DNA from: Hominimerdicola alba 8
GTDB lineage: Bacteria > Bacillota > Clostridia > Oscillospirales > Ruminococcaceae
Length of the DNA: 64,000 bases
Reading direction: 5' to 3'
Assembly: GCF_000178155.2 (NCBI RefSeq)
Contig: NZ_ADKM02000128.1
Span: forward strand, 1-64,000
Shown here: one piece after another, positions 34,368 through 44,102 of the stretch
Position numbering within the stretch: position 1 is the stretch's first letter
Layout of the letters: every line of letters begins with the position of its first letter
Notes under the pieces: model-generated
Databases searched by the model: none
What the model saw: the letters and a program-made list of their open reading frames with translations, nothing else
Told to the model about the DNA's origin: nothing
Translations under genes and position numbers: made by a program

Positions 34368-35348
34368 ATGAGTGACATGAGAGATAAGGTCAATCCGCTT
34401 CTTCAGATAGATACGGGGTTTCGTTCATATCTTAACGCATATACGCGGTCTTATCAGAGCCATATGGTAGACGGCAGTCTTGACTATGCCTTTGAGTCGG
34501 ACTTTGTGGTAAGGCAGAAGATAAACGGTCTGGGGGGCAGCGCAAAGCTGTTCAAGGCGGTAAACACACAGGATATCGCGGCGGAAGCCAAGCACCTGTT
34601 CATGAAATGCGATCAGGTGGGTCCGCTGAAATATCCCGATATATATGATAAAGTAAGAAAATGCGCAGAAAGGCTGGAACTGATAGTGCCGATAGTCTTT
34701 ATACGCGAAGATCTTAACAGACCGCTGGCATATTCCATAGCCAGTGACCTGATAGAGCCCTGCATAGTGCTCACGAAAAAGCTGCTGGAATTTTGCAGCG
34801 ATGACGAACTTATGGTTCTGATAGGCTGTGAGTGCGGCAGGATACAGAATAATCACTGCTCTTTCAATATGGCGTACACATACCTCAATGTGAATAACGA
34901 GGTGTTCCGCCCGATAGACAGAGCATTCAATCAGCCGATAGGCAGTCAGGTGTATTCACTGCTGGTGCAGTGGGTCAGGTATGCCGATGTTACGGCTAAC
35001 CGCGCAGGCATGATATGTCTTGATAAGCCGGGTCAGTACCTTAAGATAATGTGCGGGCTGTACGGCAAGGATTATGTGGATTTTTACGGACGTTCACAGC
35101 ATGGCATCAGCTATGACAAACTGGCTGAACTGAGCGAAAAAGTGCATTCAAGCACTTCGAGAAATATCAGCGTTGACGGCACGCTCTCTGATGTTGAGAG
35201 GTACCTGCTGGCATGCAGTGAATTTCTGTACTGCAAGACCCTCTATTCGTGGCGCACAGATGTTACTGATATGGACGGTCATGCTGAAAGCGGACAAATT
35301 TGCGACGTGCGCACAAGCGTCATTGTCGGGAACGGAGGTCAGCTATGA
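34368..35348 (+). CDS. M48-type metallopeptidase relative with degenerate zinc motif
   Basis: 326 residues. The layout (N-terminal helices, VPIVFIREDLNRPLAYSIASDLIEPCIVLTKKLLE, then helix SDDELMVLIGCECGRIQNNHCSF) matches M48-like peptidases, whose helix carries HExxH. Here the histidines are Cys154 and Arg158, only Glu155 remaining. The later ligand region usually written E-x-x-A-D-R-A-G reads YADVTANRAG. Proteolysis is therefore unlikely, and a scaffold or regulatory role is inferred. No signal peptide or TM. It starts 71 nt after the first GTPase gene, behind GGAGGG, and overlaps the next start as ATGA. Confidence 0.72.
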   Translation: MSDMRDKVNPLLQIDTGFRSYLNAYTRSYQSHMVDGSLDYAFESDFVVRQKINGLGGSAKLFKAVNTQDIAAEAKHLFMKCDQVGPLKYPDIYDKVRKCAERLELIVPIVFIREDLNRPLAYSIASDLIEPCIVLTKKLLEFCSDDELMVLIGCECGRIQNNHCSFNMAYTYLNVNNEVFRPIDRAFNQPIGSQVYSLLVQWVRYADVTANRAGMICLDKPGQYLKIMCGLYGKDYVDFYGRSQHGISYDKLAELSEKVHSSTSRNISVDGTLSDVERYLLACSEFLYCKTLYSWRTDVTDMDGHAESGQICDVRTSVIVGNGGQL

Positions 35349-37117
35349 GAGAACAGGAAAATCTGATGGCTTCCGATGAGAATATCAGCACTGTGAGAGA
35401 TCAGCTGAGTGATCTGATAGAAGATGATAAGATAGCTGAGATACTGGGCAGAGAGTGTGTCGAACATCTCAAAGAGTTCCGCGCACTGGTCGATAAAAGG
35501 TGTGAAGAACCTTTCACGCTGGTGATACTGGGTGAATTCAAGCGCGGCAAGAGCACTATAATCAACGCTTTGCTGGGCAAGAAGCTGGCACCTATCAACG
35601 TAACGCCCGAAACCTATACTATAAATGAGATATCATTCGGTCATACCCAGACGGTGGAAGCCATACTGGAAAACGGTCAGCGCGTGCCGCTGGTGCTGGA
35701 GGATATAACCCGCGAGAACCTTGAAAAGCGCATGAAGCTGTTCCCCGCGAAGATAAGCTGTGTGCAGATAAAGGACAACGCGCCCATACTCAAAAATATC
35801 AGGATAGTCGATACTCCGGGTCTTTCCGACCTGGAGAGCCTTGATAAACAAGTGCAGGAATATATCGTGAATGCTGATGCCATAATGTATGCGGCAAGCT
35901 GCCTGCTGCCTTTTTCGGAAACTGAGCAGGTCTTTCTGGCGACACATGTTTCGCCGCAGAGGTTCGGCATGCTGTATGTGCTGGTGAATATGATCGACTC
36001 GCTCAATTCGATGGCTGATGTCAACAAGATAATGCGCCGATTCAGAGGCATATCCGAGAGGATAGTGCCGAACGCATTCGTCTACGGCATAAGCGGCGGC
36101 GATGAACTGAAGCGCAAGCTGGGCGAGGAAAGACCCATCGACAAGGGCACGAGGGAGTTCTACGAAACTCAGTTCTTGCAGTTTGAACTTTCGCTTAAAA
36201 GAGATATCATCATGCAGAAGGACGTTATACGTTCAAAGCGCGTGCTGACGATGCTCGACCAGATGCACTCTGAGATTAGTTCGCGCTTGCAGATAATCAG
36301 CGAGATGGCTGAGATGGATAACCAGCTTCTCGAAAACAAGGCGAGGGAATTTGAAGAGCAGTGCGATGTGCTGGCGGCAGAACTTGAAAAGAGAAAGCCC
36401 GCGCTGCACCTTTCGATACTGGAGATGCAGCAGGAAGCAGAAACATGGATGTATGAGTTCTTTGCGAAGCTGAGGACCAGCATACTCGAATGCAGGGCTA
36501 AGGACGAAAACGGTGAGGATATCTATTCGCCTGAGGATATCGAGAAATATTTCTATTCTTTCCTGATGGAGAAGGTGAGCGAGGCTTACCGCACCTGCAT
36601 AGAGTGCCACAGAGATGCCATAACCGAACTGACCGACAAGATGAGCCGTGAACTTGCTGAGGCGCTTGGCATCTCCAATATAGCCGATGCAGGCAAGGCA
36701 CCATCGGTGGAAAGGCTGATGATGTCCGCAAACAAGAATGTCACAAGAAGTGTCATGGGCGTTAAGCTGTTCGGCACCAGCGAGAGTTTCTCACCTGCGG
36801 CGATGAGTACTTTCTCGCTTATAATGAAGAAGAAAAAGCAGACGGATATAATCGACATAGCACTTGAAAACTATGACGAGATAAGAATAAACATCGTCAA
36901 GGATATCAAGACTGTGTATCAGGATCTTGAAGTCAAGGCGATATCAAGGCTCGAAAGCCTGTATCAGTATCAGGTCGAGGTCGGCAGGACTGCCCTCGAA
37001 CAGGCGACGGAAATGGTCAACAATGACGACAAGAACGAACTGGTAGCTACCATAGCCGATGCACTCAAACGCCTTGAAGAACCTAAGAAGATACTTGAAG
37101 CAAATCTGCCTGCATAA
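35345..37117 (+). CDS. Bacterial dynamin-like GTPase, soluble partner
   Basis: 590 residues. P-loop GEFKRGKSTIINALLG (63-78), NVTPETYTINEI for the switch Thr, G3 DTPGLSDLES (156-165). Long helical segments occur at about 300-390. No clear transmembrane stretch, unlike the first GTPase. Paired dynamin-like proteins often form hetero-oligomers, so the two probably work together (inference). Start is ATG 35345, overlapping the previous stop, with GGAGGT 5 nt before. The longer frame from 35300 reads through the upstream gene. Confidence 0.88.
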   Translation: MREQENLMASDENISTVRDQLSDLIEDDKIAEILGRECVEHLKEFRALVDKRCEEPFTLVILGEFKRGKSTIINALLGKKLAPINVTPETYTINEISFGHTQTVEAILENGQRVPLVLEDITRENLEKRMKLFPAKISCVQIKDNAPILKNIRIVDTPGLSDLESLDKQVQEYIVNADAIMYAASCLLPFSETEQVFLATHVSPQRFGMLYVLVNMIDSLNSMADVNKIMRRFRGISERIVPNAFVYGISGGDELKRKLGEERPIDKGTREFYETQFLQFELSLKRDIIMQKDVIRSKRVLTMLDQMHSEISSRLQIISEMAEMDNQLLENKAREFEEQCDVLAAELEKRKPALHLSILEMQQEAETWMYEFFAKLRTSILECRAKDENGEDIYSPEDIEKYFYSFLMEKVSEAYRTCIECHRDAITELTDKMSRELAEALGISNIADAGKAPSVERLMMSANKNVTRSVMGVKLFGTSESFSPAAMSTFSLIMKKKKQTDIIDIALENYDEIRINIVKDIKTVYQDLEVKAISRLESLYQYQVEVGRTALEQATEMVNNDDKNELVATIADALKRLEEPKKILEANLPA

Positions 37118-37146
37118 GTACAGGAAACGATATAAAAGCGGTCATA

Positions 37147-37174
37147 TATCTCCCTGCCGACGGCGGGGAGATAG
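37147..37174 (+). other. Intra-operon palindrome
   Basis: TATCTCCC with GGGGAGATA around TGCCGACGGC, no T tract, so not a terminator. It lies between the second GTPase and the AIM24 gene and could stabilise or process the transcript. Confidence 0.5.
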
Positions 37175-37205
37175 TGATAAATGAACACACAAAGGAGAGA
37201 TAAAC

Positions 37206-37961
37206 ATGGTAAGAACAAACATTTTCCAGCCTACTGAGGTCAGAGATGTCGTAGCTTCGGCAGGTAATTTTTCTGTCGTAGAGTATAAGCGGGATGTTTC
37301 GGTGGACTCGGTATCGGCTGAAACAAAGTATTTCATGGCACAGATGAACATGCGCAAAAGACAGGTCATCGCAAGGCTGAACGGCAACGGCATCATCTTG
37401 CAGGCAGGCGCTATGCAGGTCATGACAGGCGATGTGCAGGTGGCTACAAATGTCAAGGGCGCAGGTGATTTCTTCAAAAAGATGATAGGCGGCAGTGTAA
37501 CGGGCGAATCTGCCATAAAGCCCAGATACACAGGTCAGGGCTTTGTTTACCTTGAACCCACCTACAAGTACATAATCCTTGAAGACTTAGACACATGGGG
37601 CGGCGCAGTCACCATCGATGACGGCATGTTCCTTGCCTGTGATGACAGCGTTAACGTGGGTGTGGTGGCAAGGTCGAACTTATCCTCTGCGGCGCTGGGC
37701 GGCGAGGGTCTGTTCAACACAAGCCTGAACGGTAAGGGCATAGTTGCACTTGAAAGCCGCGTGCCGAGAGAAGAACTGATAGTCCTTGACCTTGAGAATG
37801 ACTGCGTGAAGATAGACGGCAACATGGCTGTTGCATGGTCTACGAGCCTGCAATTCACCGTTGAGAGAACTACCGCAACGCTGATAGGTTCGGCGGCATC
37901 GGGCGAGGGTCTGGTGAACGTGTACAGAGGTACAGGCAGAATACTTATGGCACCCGTATAA
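37206..37961 (+). CDS. AIM24-family (DUF124) protein
   Basis: 251 residues with the repeated beta-strand pattern of the AIM24/TIGR00266 family: VIARLNGNGIILQAGAMQVMTGDV, GQGFVYLEPTYKYIILED, GEGLFNTSLNGKGIVALES, GEGLVNVYRGTGRI. The fold is a beta-prism. The mitochondrial namesake affects inner-membrane organisation; bacterial roles are poorly known. As last gene of the dynamin operon it supports a membrane-architecture function. SD AAAGGAGAG precedes ATG 37206. Followed by a bidirectional terminator. Confidence 0.85.
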   Translation: MVRTNIFQPTEVRDVVASAGNFSVVEYKRDVSVDSVSAETKYFMAQMNMRKRQVIARLNGNGIILQAGAMQVMTGDVQVATNVKGAGDFFKKMIGGSVTGESAIKPRYTGQGFVYLEPTYKYIILEDLDTWGGAVTIDDGMFLACDDSVNVGVVARSNLSSAALGGEGLFNTSLNGKGIVALESRVPREELIVLDLENDCVKIDGNMAVAWSTSLQFTVERTTATLIGSAASGEGLVNVYRGTGRILMAPV

Positions 37962-37978
37962 ATTATATCGATACAGCA

Positions 37979-38014
37979 TAAAAAAACTCCCTGCATCGCG
38001 CGGGGAGTTTTTTT
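37979..38014. terminator. Bidirectional terminator
   Basis: AAAAAACTCCC and GGGAGTTTTTTT flank a short loop. It serves the dynamin operon (+) and the CPBP gene (-), whose stop is at 38016. Confidence 0.88.
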
Positions 38015-38015
38015 G

Positions 38016-39059
38016 TCAGTTGGCTTTTAGTATGCCTTCGATTATCGCCCATACCAGTATCAGCAGGTAGATGATAACGGCGGGGTTTCTGTAGATGACC
38101 TTTGTGACTTCGCCATTTTTGGGGAGCGCCTGTCTGCGGTCGTGCTTGAAATAGCTGTAGCGGGTCATGAAAACATATACGCCGATAATGCCCGAAAGCA
38201 CCTGCAAAGTGCTCGCTATAGTGTCAATGTGGGGAATGCCCAGCGTACTGCCCAACTCCTGCATACTCACCAGAATGTTGTTCAGCGAGTGAATGATGAG
38301 CGAGGGGAGTATCGAACCACTGCTGACAGCAATGCTTGCGTATGCAAGCCCTGTGATGAAAGCTGATACCGCCTGCGGTATGTTTCCGTGCATCAGCCCG
38401 AAACACAGCGCCGAAAAGACGATAGCGGGTATCTCGCCATACTTTGAAAGCGCACCAAGTATCATTCCGCGATAGACGACTTCTTCTATCAGCGGCGCTA
38501 CAAGCGCGATATACGCAAACTGGAACGCCACTGCCGCAACAGAGGGATTTTTGATGGAGAAATCAGCTTCGGGGATAGTAACGCCCACCGAGTCCATCGC
38601 GGCAGTGAAGTAATTGACCGCCATCGAGGAAAAGATATTCAGCAAAAAGCAGGCAGGGAAGAACCAAAGCCCCTTTTTTGCGCCGTCACGGGAAGGTCTT
38701 AAATAGCCGTTGAAGCTGAAACCCAGCACGATGTAGCCTGTCAGTATCGTGAAGATAAGTGATGATATAGTCACTGCCGAATTCAAAAGCATGCTGAAAG
38801 TGGTCGAATTGATGATATCTTTGTAGTCGGATATAAGCCCGTTTACAGAAGCATTGTAGCCTGCAAAATGCCCCGACAGAACGCGGTAAGCCGCCAGATA
38901 ACAAAGCATGGCGGTCAGCCTGTTCATGAACCTGTAGGTTATCAGCATAACGCCCAGTCTGATACAATCGCGGAAAAGCTCACTTCTTTTTGAAGAGTAC
39001 TCAGGCGGGGCGATGATATCGGGCGTGGGATAGGGTGTGTAATTCAAGTGGGAGATCAA
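38016..39059 (-). CDS. CPBP-family intramembrane metalloprotease
   Basis: 347 residues with about eight membrane helices. The three CPBP (CAAX/Abi) motifs are intact: LIEEVVYRGMIL (Glu-Glu and Arg), FGLMHGN (His), and IIHSLNN (His/Asn). The family includes prenyl-protein peptidases and bacteriocin-immunity proteins. A bacteriocin locus is not seen here, so the substrate is unknown. A cytoplasmic proline-rich tail begins the protein (YTPYPTPDIIAPPEY). Convergent with the dynamin operon. Confidence 0.88.
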   Translation of the reverse strand: MISHLNYTPYPTPDIIAPPEYSSKRSELFRDCIRLGVMLITYRFMNRLTAMLCYLAAYRVLSGHFAGYNASVNGLISDYKDIINSTTFSMLLNSAVTISSLIFTILTGYIVLGFSFNGYLRPSRDGAKKGLWFFPACFLLNIFSSMAVNYFTAAMDSVGVTIPEADFSIKNPSVAAVAFQFAYIALVAPLIEEVVYRGMILGALSKYGEIPAIVFSALCFGLMHGNIPQAVSAFITGLAYASIAVSSGSILPSLIIHSLNNILVSMQELGSTLGIPHIDTIASTLQVLSGIIGVYVFMTRYSYFKHDRRQALPKNGEVTKVIYRNPAVIIYLLILVWAIIEGILKAN

Positions 39060-39193
39060 CTCCGATCATAAAATAATATATATATTATAGCACAGCGCGA
39101 TAGAAAAAGCAAGAGAAAAGCCAAGACACAGTCAGGGGTGATCAAGCATCAAACTGCGGCTGATTTGAACGGTGTATCATCGGGACAGTCATA

Positions 39194-39955
39194 TTATATT
39201 TTTTTAACGGTCACTCCGTCTACTATTATGAGAACATCTTTGAGATCATCGGGGTCTTCGCAGTATTCTGCAAGTGAACGATACACGCTGGATATAGATG
39301 TATTTAACTCTTCTGAAGCACCCGTATCATAGTCTTCTCTTTTGTGAGGTATATGGTCGGGCGGGGTCATAGCATCAAGATCTGCTTTAGTTTCGCAGCA
39401 TTCGAGAACAAGGGTATGGCAATTTATACCGCTGTCCCTCAGCGAAAGCGCAAGTTTTTTATATTCAGCGATCAGTCCTTCCTTGTCAAGTTTATGCGGT
39501 ATATAGACTTTTATATCAAAATCGTTGTTGGCAAGATATGTCTTTAGGTCAGAAGATGAATTATATGCGACGTTGGGATAATGATTTACTGCCAGGTCAA
39601 TAACGACAACTTTGCATTCCGTTTCGGCTTTTTCGGCGGCTTTTTGTATGGCAGAGTAAGCGTCATCGCCGTATCTTACGAACATGTAATCGGTGTATAC
39701 AGGATGCTTTTCATCGAATTGAAAGACGCTTATCTCTTTATCGCCTGTTTCACTGCACGTCACGATGACATTACACATAGTACCGCCTGTAAATTTTTTT
39801 GATTTGAGTTTGAAGTCTGCCCCGAACTGTTCGCTTACGGCGCTGATCGCATTTTTGACATCAGCACGTTTGTTTCCGCCGTAACAGCCCGATGCGGCTA
39901 TCGCTGTAAATATCCCTGCGGATATTATCAGTACTTTTTTTATTATTGATACCAT
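39194..39955 (-). CDS. Hypothetical lipoprotein
   Basis: 253 residues. The signal peptide ends in lipobox AASGC (Cys about 24). The mature part looks like a soluble alpha/beta protein (VVVIDLAVNHYPNVAYNSSSDL, KTYLANNDFDIKVYIPHKLD, NCHTLVLECCETKADLD). Family not recognised. Start ATG 39955 with AAAGGAG SD. No operon partner. The 39060-39193 gap holds nothing clear. Confidence 0.72.
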   Translation of the reverse strand: MVSIIKKVLIISAGIFTAIAASGCYGGNKRADVKNAISAVSEQFGADFKLKSKKFTGGTMCNVIVTCSETGDKEISVFQFDEKHPVYTDYMFVRYGDDAYSAIQKAAEKAETECKVVVIDLAVNHYPNVAYNSSSDLKTYLANNDFDIKVYIPHKLDKEGLIAEYKKLALSLRDSGINCHTLVLECCETKADLDAMTPPDHIPHKREDYDTGASEELNTSISSVYRSLAEYCEDPDDLKDVLIIVDGVTVKKI

Positions 39956-40145
39956 AACATATCTCCTTTCGGTTTTCAGTTCAATTACATTTTAGCACAT
40001 GCGCACAATAATTGCAAGCTATAGCAGTCATTTATGAGATAAACAATGATTATGACTATTTTGTGTATAATGCACGAACAAACTCCTGCGAGAAACATTT
40101 TGCTTGTGCATACTAATAAATCGCAAGCGAAATTATATAATTCCA

Positions 40146-40174
40146 TTGACAAGTTATTTAAAAGGTGCTATACT
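40146..40174 (+). promoter_or_regulatory. Promoter of the RHH protein gene
   Basis: TTGACA (40146-40151), 17 nt, TATACT (40169-40174). The leader is about 20 nt. Confidence 0.75.
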
Positions 40175-40199
40175 GTTATCAGTGAAAAGGGGTGAGATG

Positions 40200-40856
40200 A
40201 TGAACAAAAGCGTGTATAGTCTGGTGCTTGCAGACGAAGTTGTTGAGGCTATCGACCGTATGGCGTATTCGATGAATACCAGCCGCTCAAATCTGATAAA
40301 CCAGATACTTGCAGAACGTGTCAGCCTTATGACTCCCGAAATGCGTATGCGGCAGATATTCAGCGAGATAGAACAGCTGATGGATCAGCGGTTTTTGTTC
40401 ATTGACCAGCCGTCTGACAGCATGATAGCCATAAAAAGCCCCGTCAGATATAAGTATAAACCAACTTTGCGGTACAGCCTTGAACTCAGCCGGGATATGC
40501 AGGGCAGGGTCGGCAGACTGAAAGTCGCTTTCCGTACCAAGAGTGAACAGCTTACGGCGGCGGCAGAAGGCTTCTTTGAACTGTGGCTGGCGGTCGAAAA
40601 CAAAAATCTCTGCAAGGTATTCCCTGATGGCGTGCCCGCACAGGCAGAAAACGGGCGCTATACCCGTGACTTCTATTCGCCGCTGGCTGAAAGGCTTTCA
40701 GATAACCAGATAGCCAACGCCGTTGCAGGCTATATCAGGCTGATGGACAGCTGTATACAGACCTACTTCGACGGTCTGACCGACGGCACAGACCGTTCAG
40801 CCGAGATAGGCGCTGAATATGCCGCCTATGTGAAAACTGTCACGGCGGTGATATAG
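40200..40856 (+). CDS. Ribbon-helix-helix (CopG-like) domain protein
   Basis: 218 residues. Residues 1-45 (SVYSLVLADEVVEAIDRMAYSMNTSRSNLINQILAERVS) fit a ribbon-helix-helix DNA-binding domain: one strand, then two helices. The remaining 170 residues are soluble and unfamiliar (YKYKPTLRYSLELSRDM, KVAFRTKSEQLTAAAEGFFELW). Start is the second of two adjacent ATGs, 7 nt after AAGGGG. The frame upstream of it overlaps the promoter. The gene behind it begins where it ends and was split by a MITE, so they were one operon. Target unknown. Confidence 0.65.
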   Translation: MNKSVYSLVLADEVVEAIDRMAYSMNTSRSNLINQILAERVSLMTPEMRMRQIFSEIEQLMDQRFLFIDQPSDSMIAIKSPVRYKYKPTLRYSLELSRDMQGRVGRLKVAFRTKSEQLTAAAEGFFELWLAVENKNLCKVFPDGVPAQAENGRYTRDFYSPLAERLSDNQIANAVAGYIRLMDSCIQTYFDGLTDGTDRSAEIGAEYAAYVKTVTAVI

Positions 40857-41338
40857 GTGGGCTGTTTGAAAAAGAAATTACTGATAACGGTGGGCAGTCT
40901 GCTTATGATATGCACTGCGGGGGTCGCAGTTTTCTTCTCTGTTACCACTATAGCAATCCAACAATTTAAATTCACAAAATCCAGTCGCAAAAGCTCGGAT
41001 CTATGGATTTTGTGACTGGATTTTGTCTGAATTTTAAGGCGGATTGCTATAAGGCGGAGCGCAGATTTGGCATAACTATTCCCGAGTCGGCTACAACAGA
41101 TGTCATCGGCATGGTGTATGATGTGCGCAGTGACTTTATCATAAATATGCCCGAGAACTATATCCTTGAACTCAGCAAAAGCTGTCCCGCCTACGATGAG
41201 GTTGTGGAAAAACTGGGCGAACCCAGCGGAAAGTACGGTTTTGGGCTGTGCAGGGCATACTGGCGCATAGGTGAAAGGAAATATGCCGAATATGTTTTCA
41301 TGGGCGATGCGCCGTTTTTGGAGATACGTGAATACTGA
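40857..41338 (+). pseudogene. Membrane/secreted protein gene split by a MITE
   Basis: The 5' part (GTG 40857 or TTG 40866) encodes KKKLLITVGSLLMICTAGVAVFFSVTT, an N-terminal membrane anchor, then runs into the MITE and stops near 41015. The 3' part resumes after 41051 with KAERRFGITIPES to the stop at 41338. Removing the MITE with one TA copy joins GTTACCAC-TA-AGGCGG in frame and restores a protein of about 125 residues. Family unknown. A chimeric frame from ATG 41003 inside the MITE could still express the soluble part without the anchor. Confidence 0.85.
40949..41051. mobile_element. 103-bp MITE, copy 4 (gene-disrupting)
   Basis: TATAGCAATCC at the left and GGATTGCTATA at the right. Orientation as copy 2. 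The flanking frame shows a TA target duplication, as for IS630/Tc1-mariner elements. It carries no gene, so a transposase must act in trans. None is in the window. Confidence 0.92.
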
Positions 41339-41387
41339 TAATACTGATAATAATATCTAAATATGACTATATAAAGGAGGAAACGAT

Positions 41388-44015
41388 ATGAACATGCAGA
41401 AATTTACCGAGAAGTCGTTGCAGGCTGTGCAGGACGCTCAGAATATAGCGGCAAGACAGTCTAATCAGGCGATAGGACAGGAACATCTGATGAGTGCGCT
41501 GTGCCTTGATGACAACGGGCTTATCCCCCAGCTGTTGACACAGATGAGTACCGATGTGAACGCTTTCAGGTCGGCACTGGACAGGGCTGTGGACAAGATA
41601 CCGAAGGTAACGGTAGGCGGCAGGGCGCAGGGACAGATATATATTTCCAACGAGCTTGACCGCGCACTGGCGGAAGCCGAGAACCTCGCTGCACAGATGA
41701 AGGACGAGTATGTTTCGGTCGAACATATCTTTTTGGGCATAATGGAATGCGCCAATACCGAAGTAGGCGAGATACTGCGCACTTTCGGCATAAACAAGAC
41801 GGGCTTCCTTGCCGCACTGAAACAGGTGCGCGGCAGTGCGAAAGTCACCAGCCAGAACCCCGAAGAAACTTATGATGTGCTGAAAAAGTACGGTCAGGAA
41901 TTGGTGGGACTGGCAAGGCAGAACAAACTTGACCCCGTTATCGGGCGTGATGCCGAGATACGCAACGTTATCCGCATACTTTCCCGAAAGACAAAGAACA
42001 ACCCTGTGCTGATAGGCGAACCGGGTGTCGGCAAAACTGCCGTTGCTGAGGGTCTTGCACAGCGCATCGTAAGCGGTGATGTACCCGACAGCTTAAAGGA
42101 CAGGCAGATATTCTCGCTGGATATGGGAAGCCTTATCGCAGGCGCAAAGTTCAGGGGCGAGTTTGAAGAGCGATTCAAAGCGGTCGTTGAAGAGATAAAG
42201 AAGTCTGAGGGCAAGATAATACTGTTCATTGACGAACTTCATACCATCGTGGGCGCGGGCAAGTCTGACGGCGCTATGGACGCAGGCAACCTGCTGAAAC
42301 CAATGCTGGCGCGTGGCGAACTGCACTGCATCGGCGCGACTACCCTCAATGAGTACAGGCAGTTCATCGAAAAAGATAAAGCGCTTGAAAGACGCTTCCA
42401 GCCCGTTATGGTCGATGAACCTACTGTTGAGGACACCATCTCCATACTGCGTGGTCTGAAAGAGCGCTATGAGGTCTTTCACGGCGTAAAGATACAGGAT
42501 CAGGCATTGATAACTGCGGCTGTGCTGTCTGACAGATACATCACTGACAGATTTCTGCCCGACAAGGCGATAGACCTTGTTGACGAAGCCTGCGCACTTA
42601 TCCGCACCGAGATGGACTCTATGCCCACCGAACTTGATGACCTGCGCAGAAAGATACTCCAGCACGAGATAGAGGAAACTGTACTTAAAAAGGAAACTGA
42701 CAAGCTGGCTGAGGAACATCTGGCAGAAGTACAGAAAGAACTGGCTGATATGCGTGCACAGTTCGATGAGATGCGTGCAAAGTGGGAGAACGAGAAGAAC
42801 GCCATCGGCAAGGTGCAGAAGATACGCGAGGAAATAGACGCGGTAAACGGTGAGATCAAAAAGGCAGAGCGCGACTACGACCTCAGTAAGCTGGCTGAAC
42901 TGAAATACGGCAAGCTGGAAAACCTGCGCAAGGAACTGGCTGAGGAAGAGAAGAAAGCCGAGCAGTCCTCGAAGAGCAATACTCTGCTGAGGGACAAGGT
43001 GACAGATGACGAGATAGCCCGTATAATCTGCCGCTGGACAGGCATACCTGTGGCAAAGCTGATGGAGGGCGAGCGCGACAAACTGCTCAGACTGGAGAGC
43101 ATACTCCACGAGAGGGTCATCGGTCAGAACGAGGCTGTGCAGAAAGTCAGCGAAGCTATACTCCGTTCAAGGGCGGGCATAGCCAACCCAAATCAGCCGA
43201 TCGGTTCGTTCCTGTTCCTGGGACCTACAGGTGTGGGCAAGACCGAACTTGCAAAGACCTTAGCGCAGGCGCTGTTCGACGATGAGAACAACATGGTGCG
43301 CATAGACATGTCGGAATACATGGAGAAATTCAGCGTATCAAGGCTGATAGGAGCGCCTCCCGGATACGTGGGCTACGAAGAGGGCGGTCAGCTGACGGAA
43401 GCTGTCAGAAGAAAGCCCTACTCGGTGGTACTGCTGGACGAGGTCGAGAAAGCGCACCCCGATGTATTCAACATACTTCTGCAAGTGCTTGATGACGGTC
43501 GTGTTACCGACTCGCAGGGCAGGACAGTAGATTTCAAGAACACTGTCATAATACTGACCTCAAATCTCGGCTCACCGTTCATTCTGGAGGGCATTGACGA
43601 GAAAACAGGCGATATATCCGATGAGGCAAGAGAAAAGGTCAACGAACTTCTGCGCACACATTTCAGACCCGAGTTCCTCAACCGTCTTGACGAGGTGGTA
43701 ATGTACAAGCCGCTTCTGAAGAGCGAGATATACAGCATATGCGGTCTGATGCTGAAGAGTCTTGAAAAGCGCCTTGCAGACAAGCGCCTGAAAATGGAGA
43801 TAACCGAATCCGCAAAGGCGGCGATAGTCGATCAGGGTTACAACATGGCGTTTGGTGCAAGACCCCTCAGACGCTTTATACAGAGCAACGTGGAAACTCT
43901 GCTTGCCAAAGCGATAATTCGCGACGACCCCGCCGCAGACAGCGTGATGAAAGTCGATTACGACGGCAACAATTTCAATGTAGAAACAGTTGCGCCCGCT
44001 GTGGTGGAAGAATAA
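41388..44015 (+). CDS. clpB: ATP-dependent disaggregase ClpB
   Basis: 875 residues. N-domain (1-145), NBD1 with Walker [10 protein letters not shown] (about 209-217), coiled-coil middle domain (about 395-520), NBD2 with GPTGVGKTE (about 615-623), and a C-terminal oligomerisation domain. The middle domain length and the absence of a ClpP-binding tripeptide identify ClpB over ClpA/ClpC. With DnaK it rescues aggregated proteins. SD AAGGAGG. No CIRCE or other operator was seen upstream. Confidence 0.96.
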   Translation: MNMQKFTEKSLQAVQDAQNIAARQSNQAIGQEHLMSALCLDDNGLIPQLLTQMSTDVNAFRSALDRAVDKIPKVTVGGRAQGQIYISNELDRALAEAENLAAQMKDEYVSVEHIFLGIMECANTEVGEILRTFGINKTGFLAALKQVRGSAKVTSQNPEETYDVLKKYGQELVGLARQNKLDPVIGRDAEIRNVIRILSRKTKNNPVLIGEPGVGKTAVAEGLAQRIVSGDVPDSLKDRQIFSLDMGSLIAGAKFRGEFEERFKAVVEEIKKSEGKIILFIDELHTIVGAGKSDGAMDAGNLLKPMLARGELHCIGATTLNEYRQFIEKDKALERRFQPVMVDEPTVEDTISILRGLKERYEVFHGVKIQDQALITAAVLSDRYITDRFLPDKAIDLVDEACALIRTEMDSMPTELDDLRRKILQHEIEETVLKKETDKLAEEHLAEVQKELADMRAQFDEMRAKWENEKNAIGKVQKIREEIDAVNGEIKKAERDYDLSKLAELKYGKLENLRKELAEEEKKAEQSSKSNTLLRDKVTDDEIARIICRWTGIPVAKLMEGERDKLLRLESILHERVIGQNEAVQKVSEAILRSRAGIANPNQPIGSFLFLGPTGVGKTELAKTLAQALFDDENNMVRIDMSEYMEKFSVSRLIGAPPGYVGYEEGGQLTEAVRRKPYSVVLLDEVEKAHPDVFNILLQVLDDGRVTDSQGRTVDFKNTVIILTSNLGSPFILEGIDEKTGDISDEAREKVNELLRTHFRPEFLNRLDEVVMYKPLLKSEIYSICGLMLKSLEKRLADKRLKMEITESAKAAIVDQGYNMAFGARPLRRFIQSNVETLLAKAIIRDDPAADSVMKVDYDGNNFNVETVAPAVVEE

Positions 44016-44023
44016 CGTAAAAG

Positions 44024-44057
44024 AACCCTCTTTCCGAAAGGAAAGAGGGTTTTTTTG
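44024..44057. terminator. clpB terminator
   Basis: AACCCTCTTTCC-GAAA-GGAAAGAGGGTT, a 12-bp stem and GNRA-type loop followed by seven T. The other side is moderately T-rich on the minus strand, so it may also end htrA. Confidence 0.92.
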
Positions 44058-44102
44058 TCGTTTGTACCTTGTGTGTCAGCTGGATGACCTCGATACGGTT
44101 TG

